From Agrostemma githago (lineage: Eukaryota > Streptophyta > Magnoliopsida > Caryophyllales > Caryophyllaceae): DNA of 64,000 nt. Positions 1 to 12,604 of the stretch are shown in pieces. The translations under genes were made by a program, and so were the position numbers. Under the pieces are notes generated by a model. That model worked only from the letters and a program-made list of their open reading frames with translations. It did not search any database and was not told the origin of the DNA. Numbering within the stretch: position 1 is the first letter of the stretch; the number at the start of each line of letters is the position of its first letter. The stretch spans positions 65,645,441-65,709,440 of the forward strand of contig OY288245.1 of assembly GCA_958450325.1 (NCBI GenBank). The letters are read 5' to 3'.

Positions 1-1685
1 GGGGATTGTTTGAAAAATACTTGGGAGTGAGTTATTTTTCCTTAATTATCGAGTTGTGAAGGAAAGAATGAGCGTATATGTTGATATTTGGGTTTCTATA
101 TATGACGGGTTTTGCGGAATTACTTGTTACGAGAGTTGGCAATGTCTTCGTTATTATTGGTTTGATTTGTCTATGGTTCGTAACTCAATATACATGGTAG
201 ATAGTTGGACTATTTGATGGAGGATGATGGTGTTCGGGTTATACAAAAGAAATAAAGAAGATGATGATGTAGTAGTGATAGTGTAGTGATGACGCAGTGA
301 TGATGCAGCTACACAAATTAGAGATGATTACAGTGATTGTGGCGTATTGTTGCTATTTGAGTTAGGATTGATTTCAGTTGATTCCTCCATCACGTGGAGT
401 TAATTTATTTATCGAGGTATTCAGTAATTTGGATCGAGCAATATTTTACATTATCGAGGGAGTAAATAGTTAGTATCTTGAGGTTGAGTGGTTCCGGTAG
501 TATAGATGGATATTATATAGGTTGGACCGTTTTAATGTTAATTAGTATTGAATTATATTTATATGATTTGTAGCTTGTGGATTCGAGGAGAAAGAGTTTT
601 TGGACTAATAATAGCCGAGGTTGGTCCGTCTTGAGAGGTAAGGACGTTTTACCCTTTTCACTTTTAAGTAAAGAGCATGATCGAACCAAAATATATTTTT
701 ATAACGGTTTTGTAAATTATTTCGTCGATCGTTAATATTTTTATAATACTCGTAATGTTTGGATATTGAACTTTGTGACACGACTCACATATTGGTACTA
801 TTTTGGTAAAAAAATTAGTAACTTATAACAGACTCTGGGAGTTCTGTTGGTCTAGACGGTTTTAAGGTGCGTCTAAGACGTTCCTGGGACTCTGTCCCGA
901 AACTATTTTTGAGTGAGGATTGTCCGGCCCTCACTCGCTAGGGAGTTAGACTTTCTCCTTTGGCTGTTTCATCCTACTGGCTGTCCAAATGTGAGAGGTG
1001 CGCACTATTATGAGTCTAGCTAAGCACAGGTGGTTACCTCTAGACCGTGCAAGGGTAGGACCTTGGCACACAGGTTGCGAAAAATATATATATATTTTGG
1101 TTGGTTTGGTTTTGACTACTCTTTTATGGTATTTTGGTATTTAAATGGTGATTTTAACTCCGATTTCAGTTTACTATAAATTATTATTATTATTATTATT
1201 ATTATTGTTATTGTTATTATTGTTATTATTATTATTTCACGATTTATTTTATTATTATATTTTTACTCAGCTTTGCTGACGTCCTTTTTGTTTTGGGTCG
1301 TTCCCCCGCTGGAACCTGTACCTATTTGTGTTTTTGGGTACAGCTGATAGGTACACTTGAATTACTGCATGGGTGCATTCTGGTGTCGGGTTATGCTGAG
1401 CGAGGAAGGACTTTTATAATTTAACTTTGACTACAAACTATTTACATTATTATTGGATTTATTGGGTTGCTATTGTTTTAAACCGTTTTGGATTTTGTAA
1501 GACTTAATGACTTCCGCTGCAACGTTTTCAATTTAATTAGCTATCCGATTCCTATTTTATTTATTTATTATTATTTATTTATTTATTTTCCTTACACTTG
1601 GCTCCGTAAGCTAAGTGTGGAGTAACAGCTTTGAGTTTTCCGTTTTGGTTTATTATTTTGGTTGCGAAAATTTAGGGCTGTTACA
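1..1685 (+). repeat. 5' LTR of the chromovirus (3' 1,685 bp only)
   Basis: Base 1 corresponds to base 7856 of the 3' LTR, and the match runs to the shared end GGGCTGTTACA. About 550 bp at the left, including the promoter region, lie outside the window. An ATT microsatellite near 1182-1236 is 15 bp shorter than in the 3' LTR. About four point differences were seen by eye. Confidence 0.95.
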
Positions 1686-1687
1686 GT

Positions 1688-1700
1688 TGGTATCAGAGCC
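1688..1700 (+). other. Primer-binding site, initiator tRNA-Met type
   Basis: TGGTATCAGAGCC lies two bases after the LTR end. It is the standard plant LTR-retrotransposon site complementary to the 3' end of initiator tRNA-Met. The stretch from here to 1977 is untranslated leader with A-runs and no gene. Confidence 0.93.
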
Positions 1701-1977
1701 ATAGGCTTTCCAAAATGTTTTGCAAAATTTGAAATGGTTTAAAAAAAAAAAAACTTTTACTTTTATAAAAAAAAAAAAAAACAGAGTGTTGGGTGGTTTG
1801 GGTGCATTGCATGCGCATGATTTATATATTCATAATTTGTATATATATGATAATATTTTGTACTATTACCTTTACTTGAACTGTGAATGCTACATATGTT
1901 ATTATTTATGATATTATTTGTGTTAGGACGATTTTATGTCAATACTTAATAGAACCTTGTTTATATCTATAGTAATC

Positions 1978-3549
1978 ATGCCTCCACGAAGGGAAAATGA
2001 GAACAACAATATTGATATGACTGCTATGGTGACGCAACTTATAGCTCAGAACACAGTCCTTGTCGAAGCTGTGCAACAAATGACTACGGTTGCGCGGAAT
2101 ATGAATGAGAGGGCTGAGAATGAAAACGATCCTACACCTACTGTCGCTGGGATGTTTGAAGCGGTACAGAAGAAGAGGCCGCCATCTTTTACTGGGAAAG
2201 GGGACCCTACTGAGCTAGATAACTGGATTAGGGAGATGGAGAAAATTTTCTTGGTTGTTGGGTGCCCGCATGAGTTTCAGGCTAGGATCGCTGTTTTCTA
2301 TTTGAAGGAGGAAGCAGATATCTGGTGGCAGACTGTGAAAGATGATTTCATGAAACCTAAGAGGGTGAGAAATGCTAATGGTACCGTTGTACTTCATGAT
2401 AAAGACTGGGATGACCTTAAAGACTTGCTCGAGGAAGAATTTTTCCCCGACCATGTGAAGAACCAAAAATTGGCTGAATTTGGGGATCTAAAGCAGACGG
2501 ATGAGATGAGTGTGAAGGATTTTTACAACAAATTCATTGAACTCAGCAGATTCGCTACGGAGTTGGTGCCAACTGAGCGAATTAAAGCGGCAAGGTTTGA
2601 GGACAAGTTAAATTGGAAGATTAAGGGTAGGTTTGCTGGGGAGACCTTCACTTCATTGAGGGATATTTATGCTAGAGCTGTGAACATTGAGAGGAGTAAC
2701 CAGAAAATGGAGGCTGAGTTGGGAACTAGTGTGACCAAAAAGAAGGAGTATCAGGGGAGTCAATCTGACACCGCGGCTAAGAGAGGAAATTTCCATAATA
2801 ATAACAACCCTCAGAATAAGTCTCGATCTTTTGGCGGGAATGTGAAAGAAGAATGGAATAACGGGAATGGTAGGAGTCAGGGGACAGGGCAAGTTTTTAC
2901 CAGACACTATTACTGCAAGATATGCAAAGGAGATCACCCAGGAGTTGACTGTCAGGGAAATAGGGTGACATGCCACTGGTGTGGAAAATTGGGACACCGT
3001 GAGTTTGAATGTACTAATAAGAAGGCAGGAAGACCCCGTAGTGCACCATCTGCTAGTGCGAGTGGGAATCAGGGTAACCGATTTCAGGGTCAGGGAAGAA
3101 CTCAGAGTTATGGTGGGTCTGCATCTAACAACACTTATAAGAACCCAACTCCGACTCAGGGCAATACTACAGCAGCTAGTAAGCCCGCAGGACAAGTGAA
3201 TGGCGCACAGAGTACTAAGAAGCCCACTGGGAAGCTCTATGTCATGAATAGAGAAGAAGCAGAAAATACTGACATCGTTTCGGGTAACTTTCTTGTGAAT
3301 TCTATTTCAGCTCATGTTCTGTTTGATTCTGGTGCATCTCACTCGTTTATTTCAACTAAGTTTGTGGATAAAATGAATGTTGAATCTAGTGAAATTGTGG
3401 ATTATGATTTTGCTATGCCATCTGGGGACTTAGTGAACTGTAAGAGAATTTTTAAGGATGTGTCTGTGTTTATTGGTGATCATGATTTTAAGGCAAACCT
3501 GATAGAATTTCCGTTACCTCACTTTGATGTGATTTTGGGGATGGATTGA
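1978..3549 (+). pseudogene. gag: Gag and aspartic protease of the chromovirus, stopped by an in-frame TGA
   Basis: The reading frame extends 14 codons further upstream, but I chose the ATG at 1978 because it opens the usual basic N-terminus (MPPRRENENN). A retrotransposon gag core is followed by two CCHC zinc-knuckle-like motifs near residues 313 and 332 (CKICKGDHPGVDC, CHWCGKLGHREFEC). The aspartic protease signature DSGASHSF lies near residue 450. Gag forms the particle and packages the RNA; protease would mature the polyprotein. The frame ends at TGA 3547-3549 just after the protease motif GMD, where related elements read through into pol, so this is probably a nonsense change. Homologous sequence continues in the same frame for about 40 codons. 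Confidence 0.9.
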
Positions 3550-3677
3550 CTCGGGTCTCACCGGGCTAATATTGATTGTGCACAGAGTAAAGTTTCCTTG
3601 AGAGGGCCTAAAAATGTGAGAGTATCTTATAGGGGTCATGTAAAGGGTCCTAGAGTGAAACTTATTTCTGCTATAAA

Positions 3678-4109
3678 GTGAAAAAGCATTTATCTAGGGG
3701 AGCTGAGTTGATTTTGTGTCATATAAGGGATTTGAGGGTGGAATATCCTGACTTGAGTGAAGTTCCAGTAGTGAGTGAGTTTGTTGATGTGTTTCCTGAG
3801 GAAATCCCGGGAATGCCTCCTGCTAGAGAAGTTGAGTTTAAAATCGACCTAGTGCCAGGAACGGGTCCAATTGCTAAATCACCATATCGAATGGCACCAT
3901 TAGAAATGCAAGAACTTAAGAAACAATTAGATGAATTGATGGAGAAAGGGTATATTAGGCCTAGTGTGTCGCCTTGGGGTGCCCCTGTTTTATTTGTGAA
4001 GAAGAAGGATGGAACTTTGAGGTTGTGTATTGATTATCGGGAATTGAACCAAGTTACTATCAAGAATAGGTACCTTTACCTAGGATTGATGATTTGTTTG
4101 ACCAGTTGA
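3678..4109 (+). pseudogene. pol: Pol fragment: protease-RT linker and N-terminal reverse transcriptase
   Basis: The fragment carries the linker before reverse transcriptase and the first RT blocks ([46 protein letters not shown]). It lies in a different frame from gag. The gag frame closes at a TGA at 3679-3681, so a small indel has occurred near there. A second frame change near 4070-4076 separates this piece from the rest of pol; the homology moves to another frame within a few codons of the IKNRY motif. There is no true start codon, because in an intact element this would be part of one polyprotein. Confidence 0.88.
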
Positions 4110-6637
4110 AGGGAGCTTCTGTTTTCTCTAAAATAGACTTGCGATCTGGGTACCATCAATTGAAGATAGCACCTGAGGATGTACCTAAGACTGCATTTTC
4201 CACTAGATATGGCCATTATGAATTTACTGTGATGCCTTTTGGGTTGACTAATGCACCTGCTGTATTTATGGACTTGATGAATCGAACTTTTAGGACTTAC
4301 CTAGATAAGTTTGTTGTGGTGTTCATTGATGACATACTGATTTATTCGAGGAGTGAGGATGAGCATGAGGAACATTTACGTACTGTCCTGGGTACCTTGA
4401 GAGAGAAGCGGTTGTATGCCAAATTTTCTAAATGTGAGTTCTGGTTGGATCAAGTAGCTTTTCTAGGGCATATTATATCTAAGGATGGGGTATCAGTGGA
4501 TCCTGCTAAGATTAAAGCTGTTAAGGAGTGGCCTAGACCGAAATCTGTGACTGAAATTCGTTGCTTTTTGGGTTTAGCTGGTTACTATAGGAGATTTGTG
4601 AAAGATTTTTCTAAAATAGCTAGACCAATGACTACACTGATGAGGAAAGCCACAAAATTTCATTGGGATGAGGGATGTGAGGAGTCATTTCAGATTTTGA
4701 AGGAGAAGTTGACCACTGCTCCGGTGTTAGCCTTACCGGATGGAAATGAAGCTTATGAAGTTTATACTGATGCATCTAAGAATGGGTTAGGTTGTGTTCT
4801 TATGCAGAATAGGAGAGTGATTGCCTATACTTCTAGGCAGTTGAAACCTTATGAAGAAAATTATCCTACTCATGATTTAGAATTAGCAGCCGTAGTCTTT
4901 GCTTTGAAGATTTGGAGACATTATTTGTTTGGTGTACCCTTTAAGGTTTTTTCTGATCACAAAAGCTTAAAATATATATTCACTCAAAAGGAGCTTAATA
5001 TGAGACAGAGGAGGTGGTTAGAGTTGATTAAGGACTACGAGGTCGAGATCCAGTATCATGAAGGAAAGGCTAATGTGGTGGTCGATGCCTTAAGTAGGAA
5101 ATCTCTCCATACGATACAGTTAGTGATGAACCGTGATAAGTTAAGGGAAGAATTTGTGAACTTTGCGATCCAAATGGCGAAGCCAGGAACCCCGTCTAAT
5201 GTGTTGTCGGTTGAGAGTGATTTGATAGGGGAGATTAGAGAATTGCAGGTTGGTGATAAGTATTTGCAGGATAAGTTAGTGAATGAGCCTACTTTGTTCA
5301 GGCGCGACGAGAGTGGATTGATTAAGGTTCATGATAGAGTTTGTGTGCCTAACAACTGGGAGATAAAGGAAAGAATCATGACTGAGGCACATGCAACACC
5401 GTATTCTGTTCACCCCGGGGGTGATAAAATGTATGCGGACTTGAAGTTAGCATTTTGGTGGTCCGGTATGAAGAAACATATTGCAGATTTTGTGTCTCGG
5501 TGCTTGATATGTCAGAAGGTTAAGAGTGAACACAGGAGACCCCAGGGGAAGTTGCAACCTTTAGAAGTTCCCGAGTGGAAGTGGAGTTCAATCTCCATGG
5601 ATTTTGTAGCTGGTTTGCCAAGGTCACAGAAAGGTAATAATATGATTTGGGTGATAATTGATAGGCTGACTAAGTGTGCACATTTTATTCCGATGAAAGA
5701 TACTTGGAAGAAGAAGCAGCTTGCTGATGCTTATGTACATCATGTGGTAAGACTTCATGGAGTTCCTAAGGATATTGTGTCAGATAGGGATGCCAGATTT
5801 GTTTCAATATTTTGGGAGAAACTTCAGACAGCTTTGGGAACCAAACTTAATATGAGCACAGCATTTCATCCAGCTACCGATGGGCAGACTGAAAGAACAA
5901 ATCAAATACTTGAGGACATGTTGCGAGCTTGTATCTTACAATTTCAGGGAGGCTGGGAGGATAAGTTAGATCTTATTGAGTTCTCTTATAATAACAGTTA
6001 TCAGGCTACAATTCAGATGACACCATTTGAGGCGTTGTACGGACGCAAATGTAGAAGTCCGGTATGTTGGGGTGATATTAGTGAGCATGTGATTCTAGGG
6101 CCTCAGATGATCACTGAAATGGTTGAAAGTGTTAGGATTATACAGGACAGGATGAAAGCAGCTCAAGACCGTCAGAAGAGCTATGCTGATAAGACTCGTA
6201 GGCACGTGGAATTTGAGGTTGGTGACAAAGTTCTTTTGCGTGTCTCGCCTACTAAAGGAGTAATGCGGTTCGCTAAGAAGGGCAAATTGAGCCCAAAATT
6301 TATTGGTCCGTATGAAATTTTGGAGCGTATTGGCGAGGTGGCTTATCGACTTGATTTACCAGCTGATCTAGAGCGAGTGCATAATGTATTCCATGTTTCC
6401 CAGCTAAGGAAATACATTAGTGATCCATCACATGTGTTAGACCCGGAGACTATTGAGCTTGATGAGACTATGACTTATGAAGAGACTCCGGTGCAGATTT
6501 TGGATAGTAAGGTGCGTAAAACCCGTAGAACTGAGACAAGAATGATCAAAGTTTTGTGGAATAATAACAATGTGGAGGAGGCTACTTGGGAAGTTGAGTC
6601 AGCCATGAAAGAGAAATACCCTCATCTTTTTGCCTAA
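4094..6637 (+). pseudogene. pol: Pol: reverse transcriptase, RNase H, integrase, chromodomain-like tail
   Basis: The open frame has 847 residues. RT carries the catalytic FIDD motif near residue 77. RNase H begins with [11 protein letters not shown] near residue 223. Integrase follows with a His-His-Cys-Cys zinc region around residues 432-473 and a D-D-E core around residues 503, 562 and 600 ([10 protein letters not shown]). A GPF/Y-type region (KFIGPYEI) and a C-terminal chromodomain-like segment ([16 protein letters not shown]) complete it. Together these would copy the RNA and insert the cDNA, with the chromodomain guiding the element to heterochromatin. The frame itself is unbroken, but lesions upstream disconnect it from gag. 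Confidence 0.93.
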
Positions 6638-7322
6638 GGTAAATTTTCTTGCTTCGTGGACGAAGCTTTATTTTAAGGGGGATAGAAGATATGCATGACT
6701 ACTTTATTTTTGTTGGATTAACCTTGTTGTGTGGTTTCATGTTATTATTGCTTGTTGGTTACAAATATGAACCTATTGGTTGTTGTTGGTTATTGTTGGA
6801 TTGGTTTTCCCATTGGTTATTGTTGGTTATGATTTGATATTGGTTTTGATAATTCTTGAAATAATTGTTTATTTATATTGGTGGTTTACTTGTGAAATTT
6901 CAAAACTTTGAAAAAAAGATTTAATTATTATTTACCCGGCATGCTCTTAGCTTTCTAAGTGACACTTTTGAGGATTGTGAGAATTTTGTGGATTCAACTC
7001 TAGTACTATCTTGTGGAAATAGGTTATCTTACCTTGTGGAATTAGGGGTAGTGAAGTTGTGTTACTTTGGAATTGAGGAATTAGACCCTTTTGGATTTTT
7101 GGAAAATTTAGAAATGTAAGTTATCTTGAGGTTGTGCTTGTTTTGGTGGAATTTGGAGATAGAGAGTAAACATTTTATTTTGAATATATATATGGAACTT
7201 TGGCGAATTTTGGATATATGGAGTGAATAATCATTTTTGGGATACATATGAGGAGTGTGAGACTTTGTTTTGAGGACGAATTTAAACTTCGAGGACGAAG
7301 TTTTGTTTTAAGGAGGGAAGTC
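6638..7322 (+). other. 3' noncoding region with two polypurine-tract-like sites
   Basis: No gene is visible here. A block with a GGACGAAG repeat followed by TTTTAAGGGGGA occurs at 6655-6682. A similar block occurs at 7271-7320 and ends in AAGGAGGGAAG directly before the LTR. The second is the polypurine tract in use by position. The first looks like a duplicated or older copy. Confidence 0.75.
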
Positions 7323-9034
7323 TGTAACACCCCGTTATTTTCCGAGTCAATTATAAGGCGTTACCTTTCTAATTTATTTAAATCGGGTTTTTAAGTTGAA
7401 AAAAAAAATATTTTCGAGGTCTTTACAAAATTAAAGTATTTTGGGTCGTTTTATAATAATCGGTTTTGACTTTCTTAAGGTGGAGCTTTATTTGATAAAC
7501 CGATTTGATTTCGGGTTGACCTTGACTCAAACAAAAAAAAAAAAAAAACCCTAAAGCCTATATAAACCCACCCGTAGCCTGATTCCCCATCAACATTGCT
7601 TCCCCTTCTTTCTTACTTACTTTTACTCTGCCGCATACCTCCCCTCCCTCTGTTTTCTTTTAATCACACGATCGTTGTCGGGAAATTGGTTCTTTATCTT
7701 CGTTTACACCAACACGGTTTTACATCCTTCTTCATCAAATTGTAAGTCCCGACTTATTTATTTATTTATTTTTATTATTGTAGAAAAATCAATTCTTTTC
7801 CTTTTAATCTATAAACCGAGTCTTGTAAGTGATTTTTATAAGTTACTGATTTTACGGGGATTGTTTGAAAAATACTTGGGAGTGAGTTATTTTTCCTTAA
7901 TTATCGAGTTGTGAAGGAAAGAATGAGCGTATATGTTGATATTTGGGTTTCTATATATGACGGGTTTTGCGGAATTACCTGTTACGAGAGTTGGCAATGT
8001 CTTCGTTATTATTGGTTTGATTTGTCTATGGTTCGTAACTCAATATACATGGTAGATAGTTGGACTATTTGATGGAGGATGATGGTGTTCGGGTTATACA
8101 AAAGAAATAAAGAAGATGATGATGTAGTAGTGATAGTGTAGTGATGACGCAGTGATGATGCAGCTACACAAATTAGAGATGATTACAGTGATTGTGGCGT
8201 ATTGTTGCTATTTGAGTTAGGATTGATTTCAGTTGATTCCTCCATCACGTGGAGTTAATTTATTTATCGAGGTATTCAGTAATTTGGATCGAGCAATATT
8301 TTACATTATCGAGGGAGTAAATAGTTAGTATCTTGAGGTTGAGTGGTTCCGGTAGTATAGATGGATATTATATAGGTTGGACCGTTTTAATGTTAATTAG
8401 TATTGAATTATATTTATATGATTTGTAGCTTGTGGATTCGAGGAGAAAGAGTTTTTGGACTAATAATAGCCGAGGTTGGTCCGTCTTGAGAGGTAAGGAC
8501 GTTTTACCCTTTTCACTTTTAAGTAAAGAGCATGATCGAACCAAAATATATTTTTATAACGGTTTTGTAAATTATTTCGTCGATCGTTAATATTTTTATA
8601 ATACTCGTAATGTTTGGATATTGAACTTTGTGACACGACTCACATATTGGTACTATTTTGGTAAAAAAATTAGTAACTTATAACAGACTCTGGGAGTTCT
8701 GTTGGTCTAGACGGTTTTAAGGTGCGTCTAAGACGTTCCTGGGACTCTGTCCCGAAACTATTTTTGAGTGAGGATTGTCCGGCCCTCACTCGCTAGGGAG
8801 TTAGACTTTCTCCTTTGGCGGTTTCATCCTACTGGCTGTCCAAATGTGAGAGGTGCGCACTATTATGAGTCTAGCTAAGCACAGGTGGTTACCTCTAGAC
8901 CGTGCAAGGGTAGGACCTTGGCACACAGGTTGCGAAAAATATATATATATTTTGGTTGGTTTGGTTTTGACTACTCTTTTATGGTATTTTGGTATTTAAA
9001 TGGTGATTTTAACTCCGATTTCAGTTTACTATAA

Positions 9035-9076
<42 letters not shown>

Positions 9077-9555
9077 GTTATTGTTATTATTGTTATTATT
9101 ATTATTTCACGATTTATTTTATTATTATATTTTTACTCAGCTTTGCTGACGTCCTTTTTGTTTTGGGTCGTTCCCCCGCTGGAACCTGTACCTATTTGTG
9201 TTTTTGGGTACAGCTGATAGGTACACTTGAATTACTGCATGGGTGCATTCTGGTGTCGGGTTATGCTGAGCGAGGAAGGACTTTTATAATTTAACCTTGA
9301 CTACAAACTATTTACATTATTATTGGATTTATTGGGTTGCTATTGTTTTAAACCGTTTTGGATTTTGTAAGACTTAAAGACTTCCGCTGCAACGTTTTCA
9401 ATTTAATTAGCTATCCGATTCCTATTTTATTTATTTATTATTATTTATTTATTTATTTTCCTTACACTTGGCTCCGTAAGCTAAGTGTGGAGTAACAGCT
9501 TTGAGTTTTCCGTTTTGGTTTATTATTTTGGTTGCGAAAATTTAGGGCTGTTACA
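7323..9555 (+). repeat. 3' LTR of the chromovirus, complete
   Basis: It starts TGTAACACCCCG and ends GGGCTGTTACA, 2,233 bp with TG...CA ends. It contains a candidate TATA box, an ATT microsatellite around 9037-9110 and the same 3' portion as the sequence at 1-1685. Confidence 0.95.
7557..7566 (+). promoter_or_regulatory. Candidate TATA box in the chromovirus LTR
   Basis: CTATATAAAC lies about 235 bp into the LTR, after an A-run and before a pyrimidine-rich leader. This is the expected layout of an LTR promoter. The equivalent site of the 5' LTR is outside the window. Confidence 0.6.
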
Positions 9556-9839
9556 ATACGTTACTTTAACATTATCATCAAAACCCTTTTTCTAAACGTT
9601 TAGTGTGTTACTGTAATTACAATTAAGTGTTACTGCAACTCATCAGAAGGTATGTTACTTCAATAACGTTCAGTGTGTTACTGTAATTGCAATTAAGTGT
9701 TACTGTAACTCAGAAGGTATGTTACTTCAATGACGTTTCTGCGTTAATACAAAACAAAACGGTAGTATCAGTGTATATCATGCAAAACTTAAATAAGAAA
9801 CATAAAACCCTAGAATCTATAAAGATCGAGAGAGCAACT

Positions 9840-9989
9840 AACCATTGATAGGAAACTATGATGAATGAAATAACAATGATAACAATATCAACATTAAAAT
9901 TGACTTTATAAAATAACCATTGATAGGAAACTATGATGAATGAAATAACAATGAAAACAATATCAACATTAAAATTGACGTTAAAAAAT
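9840..9989. repeat. 75-bp tandem duplication in the MULE first intron
   Basis: A block beginning AACCATTGATAGGAAACTAT occurs twice, 75 bp apart, with a few substitutions. It lies in the first intron of the reversed MULE. Confidence 0.8.
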
Positions 9990-10051
9990 AACGCAACAAT
10001 GAAAGCAATAGCAACAATGAAAATTGACGTGAAAGAAATATTGAAACTCAC

Positions 10052-10115
10052 CATTGTTATACTCGATCAATTGCTTATCAACGGTTGAAGAAGATGACGC
10101 GGTCATTGAATCCAT
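10052..10115 (-). pseudogene. First exon (64 nt) of a MULE transposase, reversed copy
   Basis: The exon starts at ATG (MDSMTASSSSTVDKQLIEYN) and ends in a GT donor (ATG|GTGAGT). Three other copies in the window have the same exon at exactly the same length. The downstream exons lie beyond the chromovirus insertion, outside the window. Confidence 0.72.
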
Positions 10116-10479
10116 TGTAACGGGATTTCGAACACAAAATTGATTGATTGAATGAATGAACGTGAGGAAGAAAGGGGGGTTTTTTTTTCACGTTTGAATG
10201 AATGAATGAACGTGATGAATGAAGAATGAATGTGATCAAGGGAGTTATTGTTTCCTAAATTCTTGGGAGCTATTTTAGGAACGTAAATCTTCCCGTTTTT
10301 TTTTTTTTTTTTTTTTTTAATGCAATGCATCTCGTCCATCCATCCTCATCCCATCCAATGGATGGGATGAGGACTTATGGACTCATATAGAGTAAAGGAC
10401 TCATAAGAGCCTTACTCTATATATCATTCTACAATTTACATTAAAAAAAAAGAAAAAAAGAAAAAGAAGGGAGATACGT

Positions 10480-12573
10480 ACGGCTTCCTAAAATAACTCC
10501 CATGATTTTAGGAAACAATAATATCACATTCATTCACCCATTCATTCACCCATTCATTCATTCATTCATTCACGTTACCACGTTCATCAAACCTAAAAAA
10601 AACGCTTCCAACATCACGTTCATCCATTCATTCATTCAAAATCTGTGCTCGACATCACGTTACTATGGATTCAATGATCACGAGATCATCATCAATTGTT
10701 GATAAGCAATTCGTGGAGTACAACAATGGTGAGTTTCGATATTACTTTCATGTTTTGCGTCAATTTTATTCATTTCATTCATCATATATTCATATAAACG
10801 ATTCATTGCTCTTGTGTTAGTATAGATTGCAGATTGTTAGGTTTATTATTTAGGTTTTTTTCATAATCTTCACTGATTATTATTTAGGTTTTTCATAATC
10901 TTCATCAATTGTTATGCTTTCATTGCCATGGAAGTCATTAAGATGCTCCATATTATTAGATTTTATGTTCATAGTATGATTTTTTAAAGATCTGATCATT
11001 ATATGATTTTTTCGCACAAACATATATATGGAGTCATTGTAATGCACATAATGTGTTACTTTAATATAGACCATCTGTTATTTTAATGTCTAACCCTGTG
11101 TATAGACATCTTCTGTTAATTGAATCTCATGTTACTTTAATGCACTTCATCTGTTACTTTAATTCTTGTCATCTGTTACTGTAATGCATTGTAGTAACAA
11201 AGAATTTAGAATACTGCCATATTAAAAAAATATTGCTTCCTATAATGATGGAACGTGATTGCCATCAAAATAGGAAACAATATCAAAGTATAACGTTCTC
11301 ATTCATACTCTTATTCATAGCAGTATACATGTTTATACTGTCATTCATACTGTCATTCATACCTAATGTATTACAGTAACACGTTTGAAGCATTAGAGTA
11401 ACATGTCATCGGATTTAGTTATTAATGTTTTGGTTAGAATACCGCCATTCAAGTTCTGATTGTTTGTTTGTCGCCACGTTTATTGACATTGTTCCTGTTT
11501 TTGTAGTAGAGACGTAAAAGCAGAGGAATGGTGCAAGGATGTGGGTGAGAGTTTCACTCTATACATAGAGCAGATCTTCAAAGATGTAGATGATAAGAAG
11601 AAGAAGAAAGAATCATTAGGAAACGTCATGTAAGTCATCGTTTGACGATGAAGAAGGAGAATAAGAAGAAGAAGAAGAACAATTCTGAGTAGGACAATAT
11701 ATTGTTAGAGTAACATACATTATTCATTAGAGTAACATACTGAATAAGTTATAGTAATACAGTTTATGAGTTTGATTGATTTTCCAATATCTAGTCCTTA
11801 GAGTAAAATCCTTTATTGGAGTAAAATGAGTTAGAATAACACACATTATGCGTTAGAGTAACATACTTAATGAGTTACAGTAACATAGTTTATGAGTGTA
11901 ATTTGATTTCTAATATCCAGTTCTTAGAGTAACAGGTGTGAAACATTGGAATTATAATGGAGTTTTATAATTTTTGTTTTGGAGTATCCTTAATAGAAAC
12001 ATACATTATTTTTTTGGTTGATTGGAAGTCATGTTTTTTGCAAAAGATCAGACTATTATGCAACGTAACAAATTTTATGAGTTAAAGTAACACAGTTCAT
12101 GAATTAGAGTAACACATTATATGAGTTAAAGTAATAGTTTTTGCAAGAGACTATTATACAACGTAACAGATTTTATGAGTTAAAGTTACACAGTTTTATG
12201 AGTTAAAGTAACACAGTTCATGAATTAAAGTAACACATTCTATGAGTTAAAGTAACATAGTTTATGGATTATGACAGTAACATACATACAATGACAGTAG
12301 AAAAATGATGATTTTTTGGTGAAGATGAAAAAAACTTAATTTTGAAGACACTTGTTGTGTGAGAGAAAGAGGCAATTAAAAGATTATTGATATGAGAGAG
12401 AAGATTTGCATTGGGATAATTAAGGAAGGAAGAAAAATGATATATTTACCAAGATTTGTTAGTTATTTCCTTATTTCACCTCAAGCAATCACAACCATCC
12501 ATCTTCCACTTGATCAATGGTCCAAGATTGGACTCATGGACTCAATATATATAGGAGGTCTCACTTGATCCTT
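10480..12573 (+). mobile_element. Short MULE deletion derivative, forward, 5' end truncated
   Basis: The element keeps the 64-nt first exon, an exon-like remnant near 11515-11632 (GGTGCAAGGATGTGGGTGAG, then AAG-rich) and a right end resembling that of the large MULE. It has no FAR1 or MULE catalytic domain. The noncoding space is filled with GTTAC-type motifs. The right terminal repeat contains GGACTCATGGACTCAATATA and TCACTTGATCC, facing a CT/TA microsatellite. The left terminal repeat was not found; the 10412-10479 junction is A-rich filler. The element most resembles the reversed copy at 34996-37882 and could move only with transposase supplied in trans. Confidence 0.75.
10665..10728 (+). 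pseudogene. First exon (64 nt) of a MULE transposase, short derivative
   Basis: ATG to GT donor is 64 nt with the same coding pattern (MDSM...VDKQFVEYNN) as the other copies. The coding region downstream has been deleted apart from a short remnant. Confidence 0.7.
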
Positions 12574-12604
12574 CCTCTCTCTCTCTCTATATATATATAT
12601 AGAG
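12574..12604. repeat. CT then TA microsatellite at an element junction
   Basis: About seven CT units pass into about seven TA units. They separate the right terminus of one MULE from the left terminus of a MULE of another family. Confidence 0.85.

Larger units (their letters stand above)
1..9555 (+). mobile_element. Chromovirus (Ty3/Gypsy, Tekay/Del-type) LTR retrotransposon, 5' end outside window
   Basis: The order is LTR, primer-binding site, gag with protease, reverse transcriptase, RNase H, integrase with a chromodomain-like tail, polypurine tract, LTR. That order and the C-terminal tail define a chromovirus. The two LTRs overlap over about 1.7 kb with only about four substitutions and one 15-bp ATT microsatellite difference, so the insertion is recent. 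The coding region nevertheless carries a nonsense codon and two frameshift-type lesions. The right flank begins ATACG and continues as MULE sequence. The matching left target duplication is outside the window. The Tekay/Del assignment rests on the long (2.2 kb) LTR and the gag/pol style and is an inference. Confidence 0.93.
9556..10411 (-). mobile_element. 5' end of a MULE (reversed), the target of the chromovirus
   Basis: Read on the minus strand, this matches the 5' ends of three other elements in the window: a terminal repeat with TGAGTCC blocks, a CATCCCATCC palindrome, a T-rich stretch, CATT-rich repeats, the 64-nt first exon and an intron with GTTAC motifs. The chromovirus sits in that intron, so the rest of this MULE lies left of the window. 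The terminus is placed at about 10411, where GGACTCATAAGAGCC ends. Confidence 0.8.

Noticed and set aside
2653..3195. 180-residue minus-strand frame
   Set aside because: It is antisense to gag, where the forward strand has clear zinc knuckles.
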